The notes under the pieces: model-generated | Database searches by the model: none | Seen by the model: the letters and a program-made list of their open reading frames with translations, nothing else | Told to the model about the DNA's origin: nothing | Shown here: piece by piece, positions 43,924 through 51,784 of the stretch | How positions within the stretch are numbered: the stretch's first letter is position 1 | How the letters are laid out: every line of letters starts with the position of its first letter | Position numbers and translations under genes: made by a program | Assembly: GCA_023251135.1 (NCBI GenBank) | Contig: JAHEZJ010000020.1 | Location: 50,935-114,934, forward strand | Length of the DNA: 64,000 bases | From: Flavobacterium sp. | Lineage (GTDB): Bacteria; Bacteroidota; Bacteroidia; Flavobacteriales; Flavobacteriaceae | Direction of reading: 5' to 3'

Positions 43924-44537
43924 GAATAGAAGATATCAAATTCGAACAAAAAGCTTCACAACGCATTTACAACAGCTACATGAAGCGCATCAAAAAAACA
44001 ACCGCTTCACTACCAAAAATAGATCAGGACGACATTTATATGGAATTTAACAGCCATATTTTTGAAGCCATTCAACATAGAAACGAAACAAACGAACTCG
44101 ATTCTCTCTTAGACAGTATCGAAAAACTAGGCCCTCCGGAAGAGGTACTGAAACCCCTTATTGCTGATAAAAAACTGGAACAAGCTACCAAAACATTCAA
44201 CCCTGTTCATGTTTTCAAAGCTTTGGCATTAAACATTACCAATGGTATTTCGTACATCTTTTTCTCTATTTTATACCTTTTTCTATTTGGTTTTGTATTC
44301 CTGATTTTTGCAAAAATCCTGAATCCTTCTCAGGTTGGCCTTCATATCAATAAAGATTCTATTTCTGTTTTCACATTAGGAATAATGAATCCCGAGGACC
44401 AAATTAAATACCACACTTACGAGGCTCTCGGTAATTGGTTTATTCCTGTAATGTTATTATTAACCCTATTTTCTTATTTAATTATCACTCTATTATTAAA
44501 ACTAAAAAATTCAATCAATCAAAAATCATCATCATGA
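43920..44537 (+). CDS. HAAS/DUF1700-like membrane protein, PadR partner
   Basis: A 205 aa protein. The N-terminal 90 residues form a helical HAAS-like domain ('YMEFNSHIFEAIQHR', 'LLDSIEKLGPPEEVLKPLIA'), then come membrane helices at about 105-135 and 175-198. HAAS/DUF1700 proteins are often encoded next to PadR regulators and are thought to sense or bind at the membrane. Both ends overlap their neighbours by four bases (ATGA), so translation is tightly coupled. The function is inferred only from context. Confidence 0.75.
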   Translation: MRIEDIKFEQKASQRIYNSYMKRIKKTTASLPKIDQDDIYMEFNSHIFEAIQHRNETNELDSLLDSIEKLGPPEEVLKPLIADKKLEQATKTFNPVHVFKALALNITNGISYIFFSILYLFLFGFVFLIFAKILNPSQVGLHINKDSISVFTLGIMNPEDQIKYHTYEALGNWFIPVMLLLTLFSYLIITLLLKLKNSINQKSSS

Positions 44538-45850
44538 AAAAAATCATCATCAGCTGTTTCATTGCTCTTATCACGACAAGCGCTTTTTCTCAAACTTTCA
44601 ATTCAAAAAAACTCGACAGCCTGTTTGCGCTTTTAGAAAAAAACAGCAAATACATGGGAAGTATTGCCATATCTGAAAACGGGAAAACAATTTACACCAA
44701 ATCTATTGGTTTTGATGACCTTGCAAGCGCAAAAAAATCAAGCACCCATACGAAATACAGAATTGGTTCGATCTCTAAAACCTTTACGGCATCTTTAATT
44801 CTTAAAGCGGTAGAAGAAAATAAAATCAACCTAAACCAAACGATCGACAAGTATTTTCCAACGGTAAAAAATGCCAAAACAATCACCATTGGTAACTTAT
44901 TGAACCACAGAAGCGGCATACACGACTTTACCAATGACGACGATTACTTAAAATGGAACACTCAGTACCAATCCAGAGCTAAAATGATTGAACGCATTTC
45001 TGCCGGTACTATCGTTTTTGAACCTGACACAAAAGGCCAATACAGCAATTCTAATTACATACTCTTGTCGTATATACTGGAAGACCTTTACAAGAAGTCT
45101 TATGGCGAAATTTTAAGCCTGAAGATCACAAAACCTTTACACCTAAAAAACACTTATCTGGGCGGTAAAATCAACCTGAACAACAACGAATGTTATTCTT
45201 ATACACTTGAAGGGAAATGGAATAAAGAAAGCGAAACGGATGCATCAATTCCACTTGGAGCCGGAGCTGTAGTTTCTAATCCAACTGATTTAAATCTATT
45301 TTATGAAAGTCTTTTTGCCGGAAAAGTAGTTTCTACAGAACATTTAAACCAGATGAAAACCATTAAAGACAAATTCGGAATGGGGCTTTTAGAATTTCCG
45401 TATTACGAAAGAAAAAGCTACGGACACACTGGCGGAATTGACGGTTTCAAATCTGTTGCTGGTTATTTCCCAAATGAAAAATTAGCGTTGGCTCTAACTT
45501 CCAACGGAATGGGTTACGACAACAACAACATCATGTTATGCGCTTTGAATTCGTATTTCAACAAACCTTTTGTAATGCCAGTCTTTAGCAATGTTGCGGT
45601 TACCCCTGCAACTCTGGACTCTTATTCCGGAACTTATGGCAGTTTACAGATTCCGTTAAAAATAAGCATTTCTCAAAAGAATAATGTTCTAATTGCTCAG
45701 GCCACAGGTCAGCCTTCTTTTCCTTTAGAAGCTACAGCCGCAAATGCCTTTAAATTTGATGCTGCCGGAATTGTTCTGGAGTTCAACTCCGAGAAAAAAG
45801 AAATGACACTAAAACAAGGCGGGAAAGATTATTTGTTTACAAAAGAATAA
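44534..45850 (+). CDS. Exported beta-lactamase-fold serine hydrolase
   Basis: The start is ATG 44534 (438 aa), which overlaps the previous stop codon and begins a signal peptide (MKKIIISCFIALITTSAFSQ). The active-site set of class C beta-lactamase/PBP-like enzymes is complete: Ser79-x-x-Lys82 ('GSISK'), Tyr170-Ser-Asn ('QYSNSN') and His298-Thr-Gly. A C-terminal beta domain ('YSGTYGSLQIPLKISI') follows, as in esterases and D-aminopeptidases of this group. The reaction might be hydrolysis of an ester, D-peptide or beta-lactam; sequence does not decide. It is the likely output gene of the padR operon. Confidence 0.88.
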   Translation: MKKIIISCFIALITTSAFSQTFNSKKLDSLFALLEKNSKYMGSIAISENGKTIYTKSIGFDDLASAKKSSTHTKYRIGSISKTFTASLILKAVEENKINLNQTIDKYFPTVKNAKTITIGNLLNHRSGIHDFTNDDDYLKWNTQYQSRAKMIERISAGTIVFEPDTKGQYSNSNYILLSYILEDLYKKSYGEILSLKITKPLHLKNTYLGGKINLNNNECYSYTLEGKWNKESETDASIPLGAGAVVSNPTDLNLFYESLFAGKVVSTEHLNQMKTIKDKFGMGLLEFPYYERKSYGHTGGIDGFKSVAGYFPNEKLALALTSNGMGYDNNNIMLCALNSYFNKPFVMPVFSNVAVTPATLDSYSGTYGSLQIPLKISISQKNNVLIAQATGQPSFPLEATAANAFKFDAAGIVLEFNSEKKEMTLKQGGKDYLFTKE

Positions 45851-45874
45851 AATTTACTGCTCACCAATACAAAC

Positions 45875-45911
45875 AAAAAAGCTGGTTTCGCGATTGAAAC
45901 CAGCTTTTTTT
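45875..45911. terminator. Bidirectional terminator
   Basis: AAAGCTGGTTTC, loop GCGATT, GAAACCAGCTTT with A-run and T-run. The convergent SMI1/KNR4 gene ends within its T-run. Confidence 0.9.
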
Positions 45912-47319
45912 ATTTCCAAAATTGATACCATTTCGTATCCTGATTATCGGTTTCAAAATCTGTATTCATTTTTTTAATCGTTTTATTGGTCAAACCATAT
46001 GCTTTCAGTCTATGATTGAGATTTACCAGAATATAATCTTTTTCTACGGGGAATTTTTCAGCAATCCTTTTATAATGCTTTAAAAGCCTCTTATCCTCTA
46101 CCCCATCCAATGCTTGCAAAGTGGTATGAATAACTCTGTTTGAACTATCATTAAGCCCCTCTATAAAAACAGCGGTGTATTTGTTTTTATCATTCATTTG
46201 CCCAAGCGAATAATAAGCACTAACTCTTATTGACTCACTTTTATTAGATGCAAACGGAATGATAATAGCCCCATAATCCAGCTTCATTTCTTTCAACAGG
46301 TACGTACAAAATCTGAAGGTTTCCTCCTCTTCAATCGCATCAGCATTTGCTTTTATAACTTCTAGCCAGTCTGTACTTTTGTTTTTTGCATACCAAAATA
46401 CGAATTGAAATACCGTCAGCAGACTCTCTTTTGTAAAGTCCATTAAATACGGTTTTGCGCGTTCATAATCGAACTTCGTGAGCAGCTGCAGTATTGTTTT
46501 TTGAATTTCTCCTGAACTTATTTTATACTGTGCTTCTAAAACACTAAGAGTTTCCCCATCTAATGCCTCTTTTTTTAAGATCCCACTGAGACATTCTTCC
46601 TTAGTTTCATCATCCTCTGCAGAAAAATATACTTCTAAAATGTAAGCTGACAATCCGCCTAATGTATATCGAAATAAATGAGATTCCTCTGCCATTGTAT
46701 TTTCGGGGATAATTTCATCAAGCCATCTTTCGTACCAATTTAAAAAATTAGACTCAAAAGCAAAATAGGGTTTCTGTCTGTCGATGTCAATATTTACAAC
46801 CCGTCCTTTAAATTCTCCATTTAAAACAAGTCCGTAATAATACGAACAGCCCTGACTTGCAATTGGCAGTATTCCGCCAAACATTTTACCGAGTTCCGCA
46901 TCAAAATCTTCTTGAGAAATATCGTCATTCTCGTCAATATTTTGCGTCAGTTCTGCCCAAAATTCATCACTCATTTTTGGATAAATGCTACAATCCTGCT
47001 TTAAGCAATTTTCAGCATTACTATAAACAAATTCCTCCAGATTTTTCCCAAAAGGAAATATTCCATAAGACGGCCCTGCAGCTGAATCCTGATAAGATAT
47101 TCCTCCATTGCCAATATGCAGTAAAAAGGCTTTATAATCGTCCGGAAGCTCCAGATTATACTCGGTTTCAAAACTACCTACCTGATCGGCACTAACCGTT
47201 TCTCCAATGGTATATTTATGACTGTCAGCCCCAAAAACTTTTAAACCTTTGTCTGCATTTTTCGCCAGGAGCAACTTTCTTTTTATTCTTTCTATCTGAT
47301 TCAATAGGTCTGTTTTCAA
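45910..47319 (-). CDS. SMI1/KNR4 domain protein with HEAT-like repeats
   Basis: A 469 aa soluble protein. Residues about 40-210 form an SMI1/KNR4 domain ('FETEYNLELPDDYKAFLLHI', 'GGISYQDSAAGPSYGIFPFG', 'PIASQGCSYYYGLVLNG'). The C-terminal half holds helical repeats, with a HEAT-like unit 'SIRVSAYYSLGQMNDKNKY' near 385 and 'NRVIHTTLQALDGVEDKRLL' near 410. In bacteria SMI1/KNR4 proteins often act as immunity factors against secreted or contact-delivered toxins, but no toxin gene is adjacent, so that role is unproven. It appears to be monocistronic. Confidence 0.8.
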   Translation of the reverse strand: MKTDLLNQIERIKRKLLLAKNADKGLKVFGADSHKYTIGETVSADQVGSFETEYNLELPDDYKAFLLHIGNGGISYQDSAAGPSYGIFPFGKNLEEFVYSNAENCLKQDCSIYPKMSDEFWAELTQNIDENDDISQEDFDAELGKMFGGILPIASQGCSYYYGLVLNGEFKGRVVNIDIDRQKPYFAFESNFLNWYERWLDEIIPENTMAEESHLFRYTLGGLSAYILEVYFSAEDDETKEECLSGILKKEALDGETLSVLEAQYKISSGEIQKTILQLLTKFDYERAKPYLMDFTKESLLTVFQFVFWYAKNKSTDWLEVIKANADAIEEEETFRFCTYLLKEMKLDYGAIIIPFASNKSESIRVSAYYSLGQMNDKNKYTAVFIEGLNDSSNRVIHTTLQALDGVEDKRLLKHYKRIAEKFPVEKDYILVNLNHRLKAYGLTNKTIKKMNTDFETDNQDTKWYQFWK

Positions 47320-47388
47320 TCTGTATTTCTTTCTTTATTTTTAAGTAAATATAAATACATTATTCTTCAAAATAACCCATTTCAATAA

Positions 47389-47423
47389 ACAAAAAAGCCG
47401 ATTTCAATTTGAAATCGGCTTTA
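47389..47423 (-). terminator. Terminator of the DUF47-PiT operon
   Basis: GCCGATTTC, loop AATTT-type centre, GAAATCGGC (47397-47420 in all); on the minus strand a six-T run follows the stem. Confidence 0.85.
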
Positions 47424-47475
47424 AAATATTTCGATAAAATGTGATTTACCTCTCACATTTTACAATAGTCATTTA

Positions 47476-48816
47476 CTACATAAATACACTCAATACAAAG
47501 TAAACCAAACCAGCTAATATAGCCGAAATAGGAATCGTTAGTATCCAGGCCCAGATTAAACTTACGGTAACTCCCCAACGGACAGCGGAAACACGTTTTG
47601 TTAATCCAACTCCAATAATAGAACCTGTAATGGTATGTGTTGTACTTACCGGAATTTTTAAGTGCTCTGTAAAATAAAGTGTCAAAGCTCCTGCAGTTTC
47701 AGCTGCAACTCCTTCAAACGAACTTACTTTTGTGATTTTAGAACCCATTGTTTTCACAATTTTCCATCCACCACTTAAAGTTCCGGCTGCAATTGCAGAA
47801 TAACAAGCCAAAGGAATCCATCCCGGCATTACTCCTTTTACACCTAAATCATCGTTTGGTAAAACAACATCTAACCAGGAATCCATATGCACACCCGGAT
47901 TGGTGTTAATATAAACTGCTACTGCAGCTGCAATAATACCCATTACTTTTTGAGAATCATTTCCTCCGTGACCTAAACTAAAAGCCGCAGAAGACAATAA
48001 TTGCATTTTTTTCAACGCTGCGTCTGCCTGATGAAGGTTCAAACTACTGAATATCAAACAAAACAAACTTACCGTTAAGATGATAAAAGCAACTAAAAAC
48101 CATTTAATATTATGCGGATCAAAAGCTACACTCCAAAAGTGAGATTCGAAACGTGGTTTTCCATGCTTAACAATCTCCTCATAGGGAACCATTAAACTGC
48201 TCACCATCCAGATTGTTGCTATCATCAAAGCCACTGTAAAGATCTTTGGACCAATACTTTTACGAGAAGCATTTAACAACCAAATCGAAATTAAGTAAGA
48301 AGCCAATGCCCCCAATAATGGCGCTAAGACAATAAAAGCAATAATAATAAGAACTCCCGAAGGCATTCCACCGTCTTTACCAGCTTTGTACCAGCTTACG
48401 ATTTCGTACCAGTAGTGTGTTGTTCCGTCTTCACCAACATATCCTGAGAATCCGTGCACTGCAATCGCATGCGCAATTGCTGCTCCGGCAAAACCACCGA
48501 TCAAAGTATGTGAAGAACTTGAAGGAATCCCCAACCACCAGGTCAATAAGTTCCAACAAATAGCCGCAATAACACCGGCAAGAATTACAACCAGGTTAAT
48601 CTCCATGGTGTGCGCTGTTTTAGCAACAGTATCTGCAACACCAAATCCAAAAACCCAATAGGCCAGAAAGTTAAAAAATGCTGCCCAAAGAACGGCCTGA
48701 AAGGGCGTCAGTACCTTTGTCGCAACAACGGTAGCTATAGCATTTGCCGCATCATGAAAACCATTGATGTAATCAAAAATTAAAGCTAATACTATAATAA
48801 TTATAAGTAGCGTCAT
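47476..48816 (-). CDS. PiT-family inorganic phosphate transporter
   Basis: Low-affinity phosphate/cation symporter of the inner membrane, 446 aa with about ten helices. Both PiT signature loops are visible: 'GFHDAANAIATVVATKV' (19-35) near the start and 'GGNDSQKVMGIIAA' in the second half; 'WLGIPSSSSHTLIGG' and 'KIPVSTTHTITGSIIG' are the paired inverted-repeat elements. It follows the DUF47 gene by 32 bases, an arrangement known to matter for PiT function. Confidence 0.94.
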   Translation of the reverse strand: MTLLIIIIVLALIFDYINGFHDAANAIATVVATKVLTPFQAVLWAAFFNFLAYWVFGFGVADTVAKTAHTMEINLVVILAGVIAAICWNLLTWWLGIPSSSSHTLIGGFAGAAIAHAIAVHGFSGYVGEDGTTHYWYEIVSWYKAGKDGGMPSGVLIIIAFIVLAPLLGALASYLISIWLLNASRKSIGPKIFTVALMIATIWMVSSLMVPYEEIVKHGKPRFESHFWSVAFDPHNIKWFLVAFIILTVSLFCLIFSSLNLHQADAALKKMQLLSSAAFSLGHGGNDSQKVMGIIAAAVAVYINTNPGVHMDSWLDVVLPNDDLGVKGVMPGWIPLACYSAIAAGTLSGGWKIVKTMGSKITKVSSFEGVAAETAGALTLYFTEHLKIPVSTTHTITGSIIGVGLTKRVSAVRWGVTVSLIWAWILTIPISAILAGLVYFVLSVFM

Positions 48817-48848
48817 AAAATTATAACTTCAGAATGAAATAAATTGAA

Positions 48849-49493
48849 TTAAGAATGTTTTACAGAAATAGATTCCAGTATGTTCGCAACACTCTTACAT
48901 TTGTCTGTTGCTGATTCTAAAACAGATAACACTTCTTTATATTTAATAATATTTTTAGCGTCTGTTTCGTTTTCAAAAATTTCAAAAACTGCTTTGTTAT
49001 AAACATTATCCGACTTATTCTCCAGTTTATTAATTCTGGCACAAGCTTCTTTAATAATGTTCATGTTTTTTAAGTTACTCAACTCTTTTACAGCGCTGTC
49101 AATATTCTGACAAGCTTCAAGGTTGATTTCGGTCATTTTTCTGATCGATTTTGTAATCTTATCTACCTGATACAATTTCATTCTGCTTGCTGCACCATGA
49201 AGGTAATCGGCAACGTTATCAATTGAAGTAATCAATGTATGAATATCCTCTCTGTCAAATGGAGTGATAAAATTTCTACTCAATTCAAGATTGGTTTGAC
49301 GTGTAATGTCTTCTCCTTTTTGCTCTAACTCATCAATTTTTTGAAAAAGAACTTCTCTTTCTTTTAATGGAAGGTTTACAGCTTCGTGTAAATTAGAAGC
49401 TAACTCAATTAGATTGCTTGAAGCTTCTTCAAAAAGTGGAAAGAATTTCTTGTCTTTCGGCACTAAAAATTGGAAAATACTGTTTATTGACAT
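48849..49493 (-). CDS. DUF47 (PhoU-like) phosphate transport accessory protein
   Basis: A 214 aa all-helical protein of the PhoU-related DUF47 family: 'FFPLFEEASSNLIELASNLHE' (about 17-37), 'FDREDIHTLITSIDNVADYLHG' (74-95). It is encoded before the PiT gene in the same operon and probably modulates the transporter. A -7 box (TAATTTTG on the minus strand, 49513-49520) lies 20 bases before the start codon. Confidence 0.92.
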   Translation of the reverse strand: MSINSIFQFLVPKDKKFFPLFEEASSNLIELASNLHEAVNLPLKEREVLFQKIDELEQKGEDITRQTNLELSRNFITPFDREDIHTLITSIDNVADYLHGAASRMKLYQVDKITKSIRKMTEINLEACQNIDSAVKELSNLKNMNIIKEACARINKLENKSDNVYNKAVFEIFENETDAKNIIKYKEVLSVLESATDKCKSVANILESISVKHS

Positions 49494-49541
49494 TTTTATA
49501 TTTTTGATAGTGCAAAATTACTTCAATATTATTTTGCCATG

Positions 49542-51056
49542 TTAAGCCATTGTTAACAAATCGTTTTCAATTTGGAAACTGTCAAGGAATTCAACTGTTT
49601 TTTTAATATCATAATGCAGAATTCTGTCTTCTTTAACCAACGGTACGACCTCTCTGTAACTGTTCAAAAACATTTCGATGAAATCGCTTGATTTTAAAGG
49701 CGCTCTGTAAGCAATAGCCTGAGAAGCATTCAACAATTCGATTGCCAAAATACGTTCCAGATTCTCCATAACACGCAATGCTTTTGTAGCTCCATTGGCT
49801 CCCATACTCACATGATCTTCCTGTCCGTTACTTGAAACGATACTGTCGATACTTGACGGAGTTGCCAATTGTTTGTTCTGACTTGCGATACTGGCAGCAG
49901 TATATTGCGGAATCATAAATCCTGAATTTAATCCCGGATTATCTACTAAAAATGCAGGAAGATTACGTAGTCCTGAAATCAACTGATAAGTTCTTCTTTC
50001 AGAAATACTTCCCAACTCAGCCAAAGCGATTGCCATAAAATCCAATGCCAAAGCCAAAGGCTGTCCGTGGAAATTTCCTCCTGAAATGATCTGATCGGCT
50101 TCTATAAAAATATTTGGGTTGTCTGTAACCGAATTGATCTCGGTTTTAAATACTTTTCTAACATAATCAATGGCATCTTTTGAAGCACCATGAACCTGTG
50201 GCATACAACGGAAAGAATACGGATCCTGTACATGTTTTTTCTCCTGAGCGATGATCTCGCTTCCGTCTAAAAATTCAGTAATGCGTTGTGCCGTTACAAT
50301 TTGCCCTTTGTGAGGACGGATAAAATGAATCAACTCGTTAAAAGGCTCAATTCTTCCATCAAAACCTTCTAATGAAATCGTTCCGATTAAATCTGCCAAA
50401 TACGAATATTTATAGGCTTTTAATAAAATATGTGCTCCATAAGCGCTCATGAACTGAGTTCCGTTTAGCAAAGCCAAACCTTCTTTCGACTGTAAAACGA
50501 TAGGTTCCCAGCCAAAATGTTTTAAAACTTCAGCTGCAGCTGTTTTTTTTCCTTCAAATAAAACCTCTCCCTCCCCTAATAAAGGCAAAGATAAATGTGC
50601 TAAAGGCGCTAAATCTCCTGAAGCTCCCAAGGATCCCTGAGTATAGATTACAGGAAGAATATCATTATTATAAAAATCGACCAAACGTTCTACGGTCTGC
50701 AATTGAATTCCGGAATGTCCGTAGCTCAAAGACTGAATTTTAAGCAACAGCATCAGCTTTACAATTTCAGCAGGAACTTCTTCTCCGGTTCCGCAAGCAT
50801 GCGATTTCACTAGATTTTCCTGAAGCTGAGATAAGTTTTCATTTGAAATTTTCACATTACAAAGTGATCCAAAACCAGTATTGATTCCGTAGATAGGATC
50901 TGAATGGGAGGCCATTTTTTTATCTAAATAATCACGACATTTCTGAACGTTTACTTTTGCTTCTTCTGATAATTCAAGCGTTTTCTGGTTGACAATAATT
51001 TCCTGTAAAGCTTCTAAACTTAAGGTCTCCGTACTTATATAATGGATTTCTCTCAT
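49542..51056 (-). CDS. hutH: Histidine ammonia-lyase
   Basis: Deaminates histidine to urocanate. The 504 aa protein has the Ala145-Ser146-Gly147 triad ('GSLGASGDLAPLAHLSLPLLG', with the triad central) that cyclises into the MIO cofactor. Other family segments are 'YGINTGFGSLCNVKI' (56-70), 'QDPYSFRCMPQVHGA' and 'ISGGNFHGQPLALALD'. No hutU, hutI or hutG lies next to it. Tyrosine or phenylalanine ammonia-lyases share this fold, so substrate identity rests on overall resemblance to HutH. Confidence 0.9.
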   Translation of the reverse strand: MREIHYISTETLSLEALQEIIVNQKTLELSEEAKVNVQKCRDYLDKKMASHSDPIYGINTGFGSLCNVKISNENLSQLQENLVKSHACGTGEEVPAEIVKLMLLLKIQSLSYGHSGIQLQTVERLVDFYNNDILPVIYTQGSLGASGDLAPLAHLSLPLLGEGEVLFEGKKTAAAEVLKHFGWEPIVLQSKEGLALLNGTQFMSAYGAHILLKAYKYSYLADLIGTISLEGFDGRIEPFNELIHFIRPHKGQIVTAQRITEFLDGSEIIAQEKKHVQDPYSFRCMPQVHGASKDAIDYVRKVFKTEINSVTDNPNIFIEADQIISGGNFHGQPLALALDFMAIALAELGSISERRTYQLISGLRNLPAFLVDNPGLNSGFMIPQYTAASIASQNKQLATPSSIDSIVSSNGQEDHVSMGANGATKALRVMENLERILAIELLNASQAIAYRAPLKSSDFIEMFLNSYREVVPLVKEDRILHYDIKKTVEFLDSFQIENDLLTMA

Positions 51057-51456
51057 GTTGTTTTAAATTTAAGACTTCAAAATTCAGCAAATCAATATTA
51101 AAAAGCAACATTTATTCCTAATAATTAAAATTTGATTCTCACAAATTCCCCGATTTTGTTCTTTTCACAATAGTAATCATACAAAATCAGGATCGTTTCT
51201 TCTCTACCAAAATGGTCCCTTCAAATTTTAACAAGAAATTTAAAAAAAGTACTCAATTCCTAGTAAACTTATAGACTAATGACGTTTTTCAGTGTTATTT
51301 GGGATTAAAAATCAACTTGTTAACACCGTTCACACCAAATATAAACTCGTATATTTATACGAATCCAATAATTTAACAGACTCAATTCTGACAAAAGCTC
51401 AATATTAATTTAATGCTATTTGATTTTTTAAAATATTCATAAAAAGGCCCGAAAGA

Positions 51457-51487
51457 TTTTTAACTTTTATAAAAAACTGTATTTTTG
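51457..51487 (+). promoter_or_regulatory. Promoter of the threonine operon
   Basis: TTTT (51457-51460), 19 bases, TATTTTTG (51480-51487); the -7 box is perfect, the -33 box has one mismatch. Transcription would begin near 51494, only about four bases before the leader peptide ATG. The 400 bases between this and hutH (51057-51456) are AT-rich; I see no other feature in them. Confidence 0.6.
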
Positions 51488-51497
51488 AAAAACCTAA

Positions 51498-51599
51498 ATG
51501 AAAAGTAACAGCGCAAAATATCATTCTACACTAACAACTCAAACCGGAGTTGCAATTGCTGCTACAACCATTTCTACTACAACAACTACTACCCCTTAG
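51498..51599 (+). CDS. thrL: Threonine operon leader peptide
   Basis: A 33-codon frame, ATG 51498 to TAG 51597-51599. It begins MKSNSAKYHSTLTTQTG and ends ISTTTTTTP. It holds 12 Thr and 2 Ile codons, with six Thr codons in a row near the end, as in the E. coli thr leader, where Thr/Ile shortage stalls the ribosome. The last codons and stop lie inside a hairpin TACCCC-TTA-GGGGTA (51589-51603), so ribosome position can change RNA folding. A T-run at 51636-51641 lies 30 bases on. thrA starts 185 bases after the stop. It shows no other coding sense and is surely regulatory. Confidence 0.8.
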   Translation: MKSNSAKYHSTLTTQTGVAIAATTISTTTTTTP

Positions 51600-51784
51600 G
51601 GGTATACATTTTACATATCATCCAGGTTACCTAGTACTTTTTTCTAAGAAGAAGAGAGTTATTGGATACATAAAAAACATTTACAAAGAAAAAAATAGTC
51701 GCAGTTTTCAGTTTCAGTTCACAGTTGATAACCTTTGAACCTTTGTTACTAAAAATCTTTGCACCTTATTAAAAAACATCAAAA

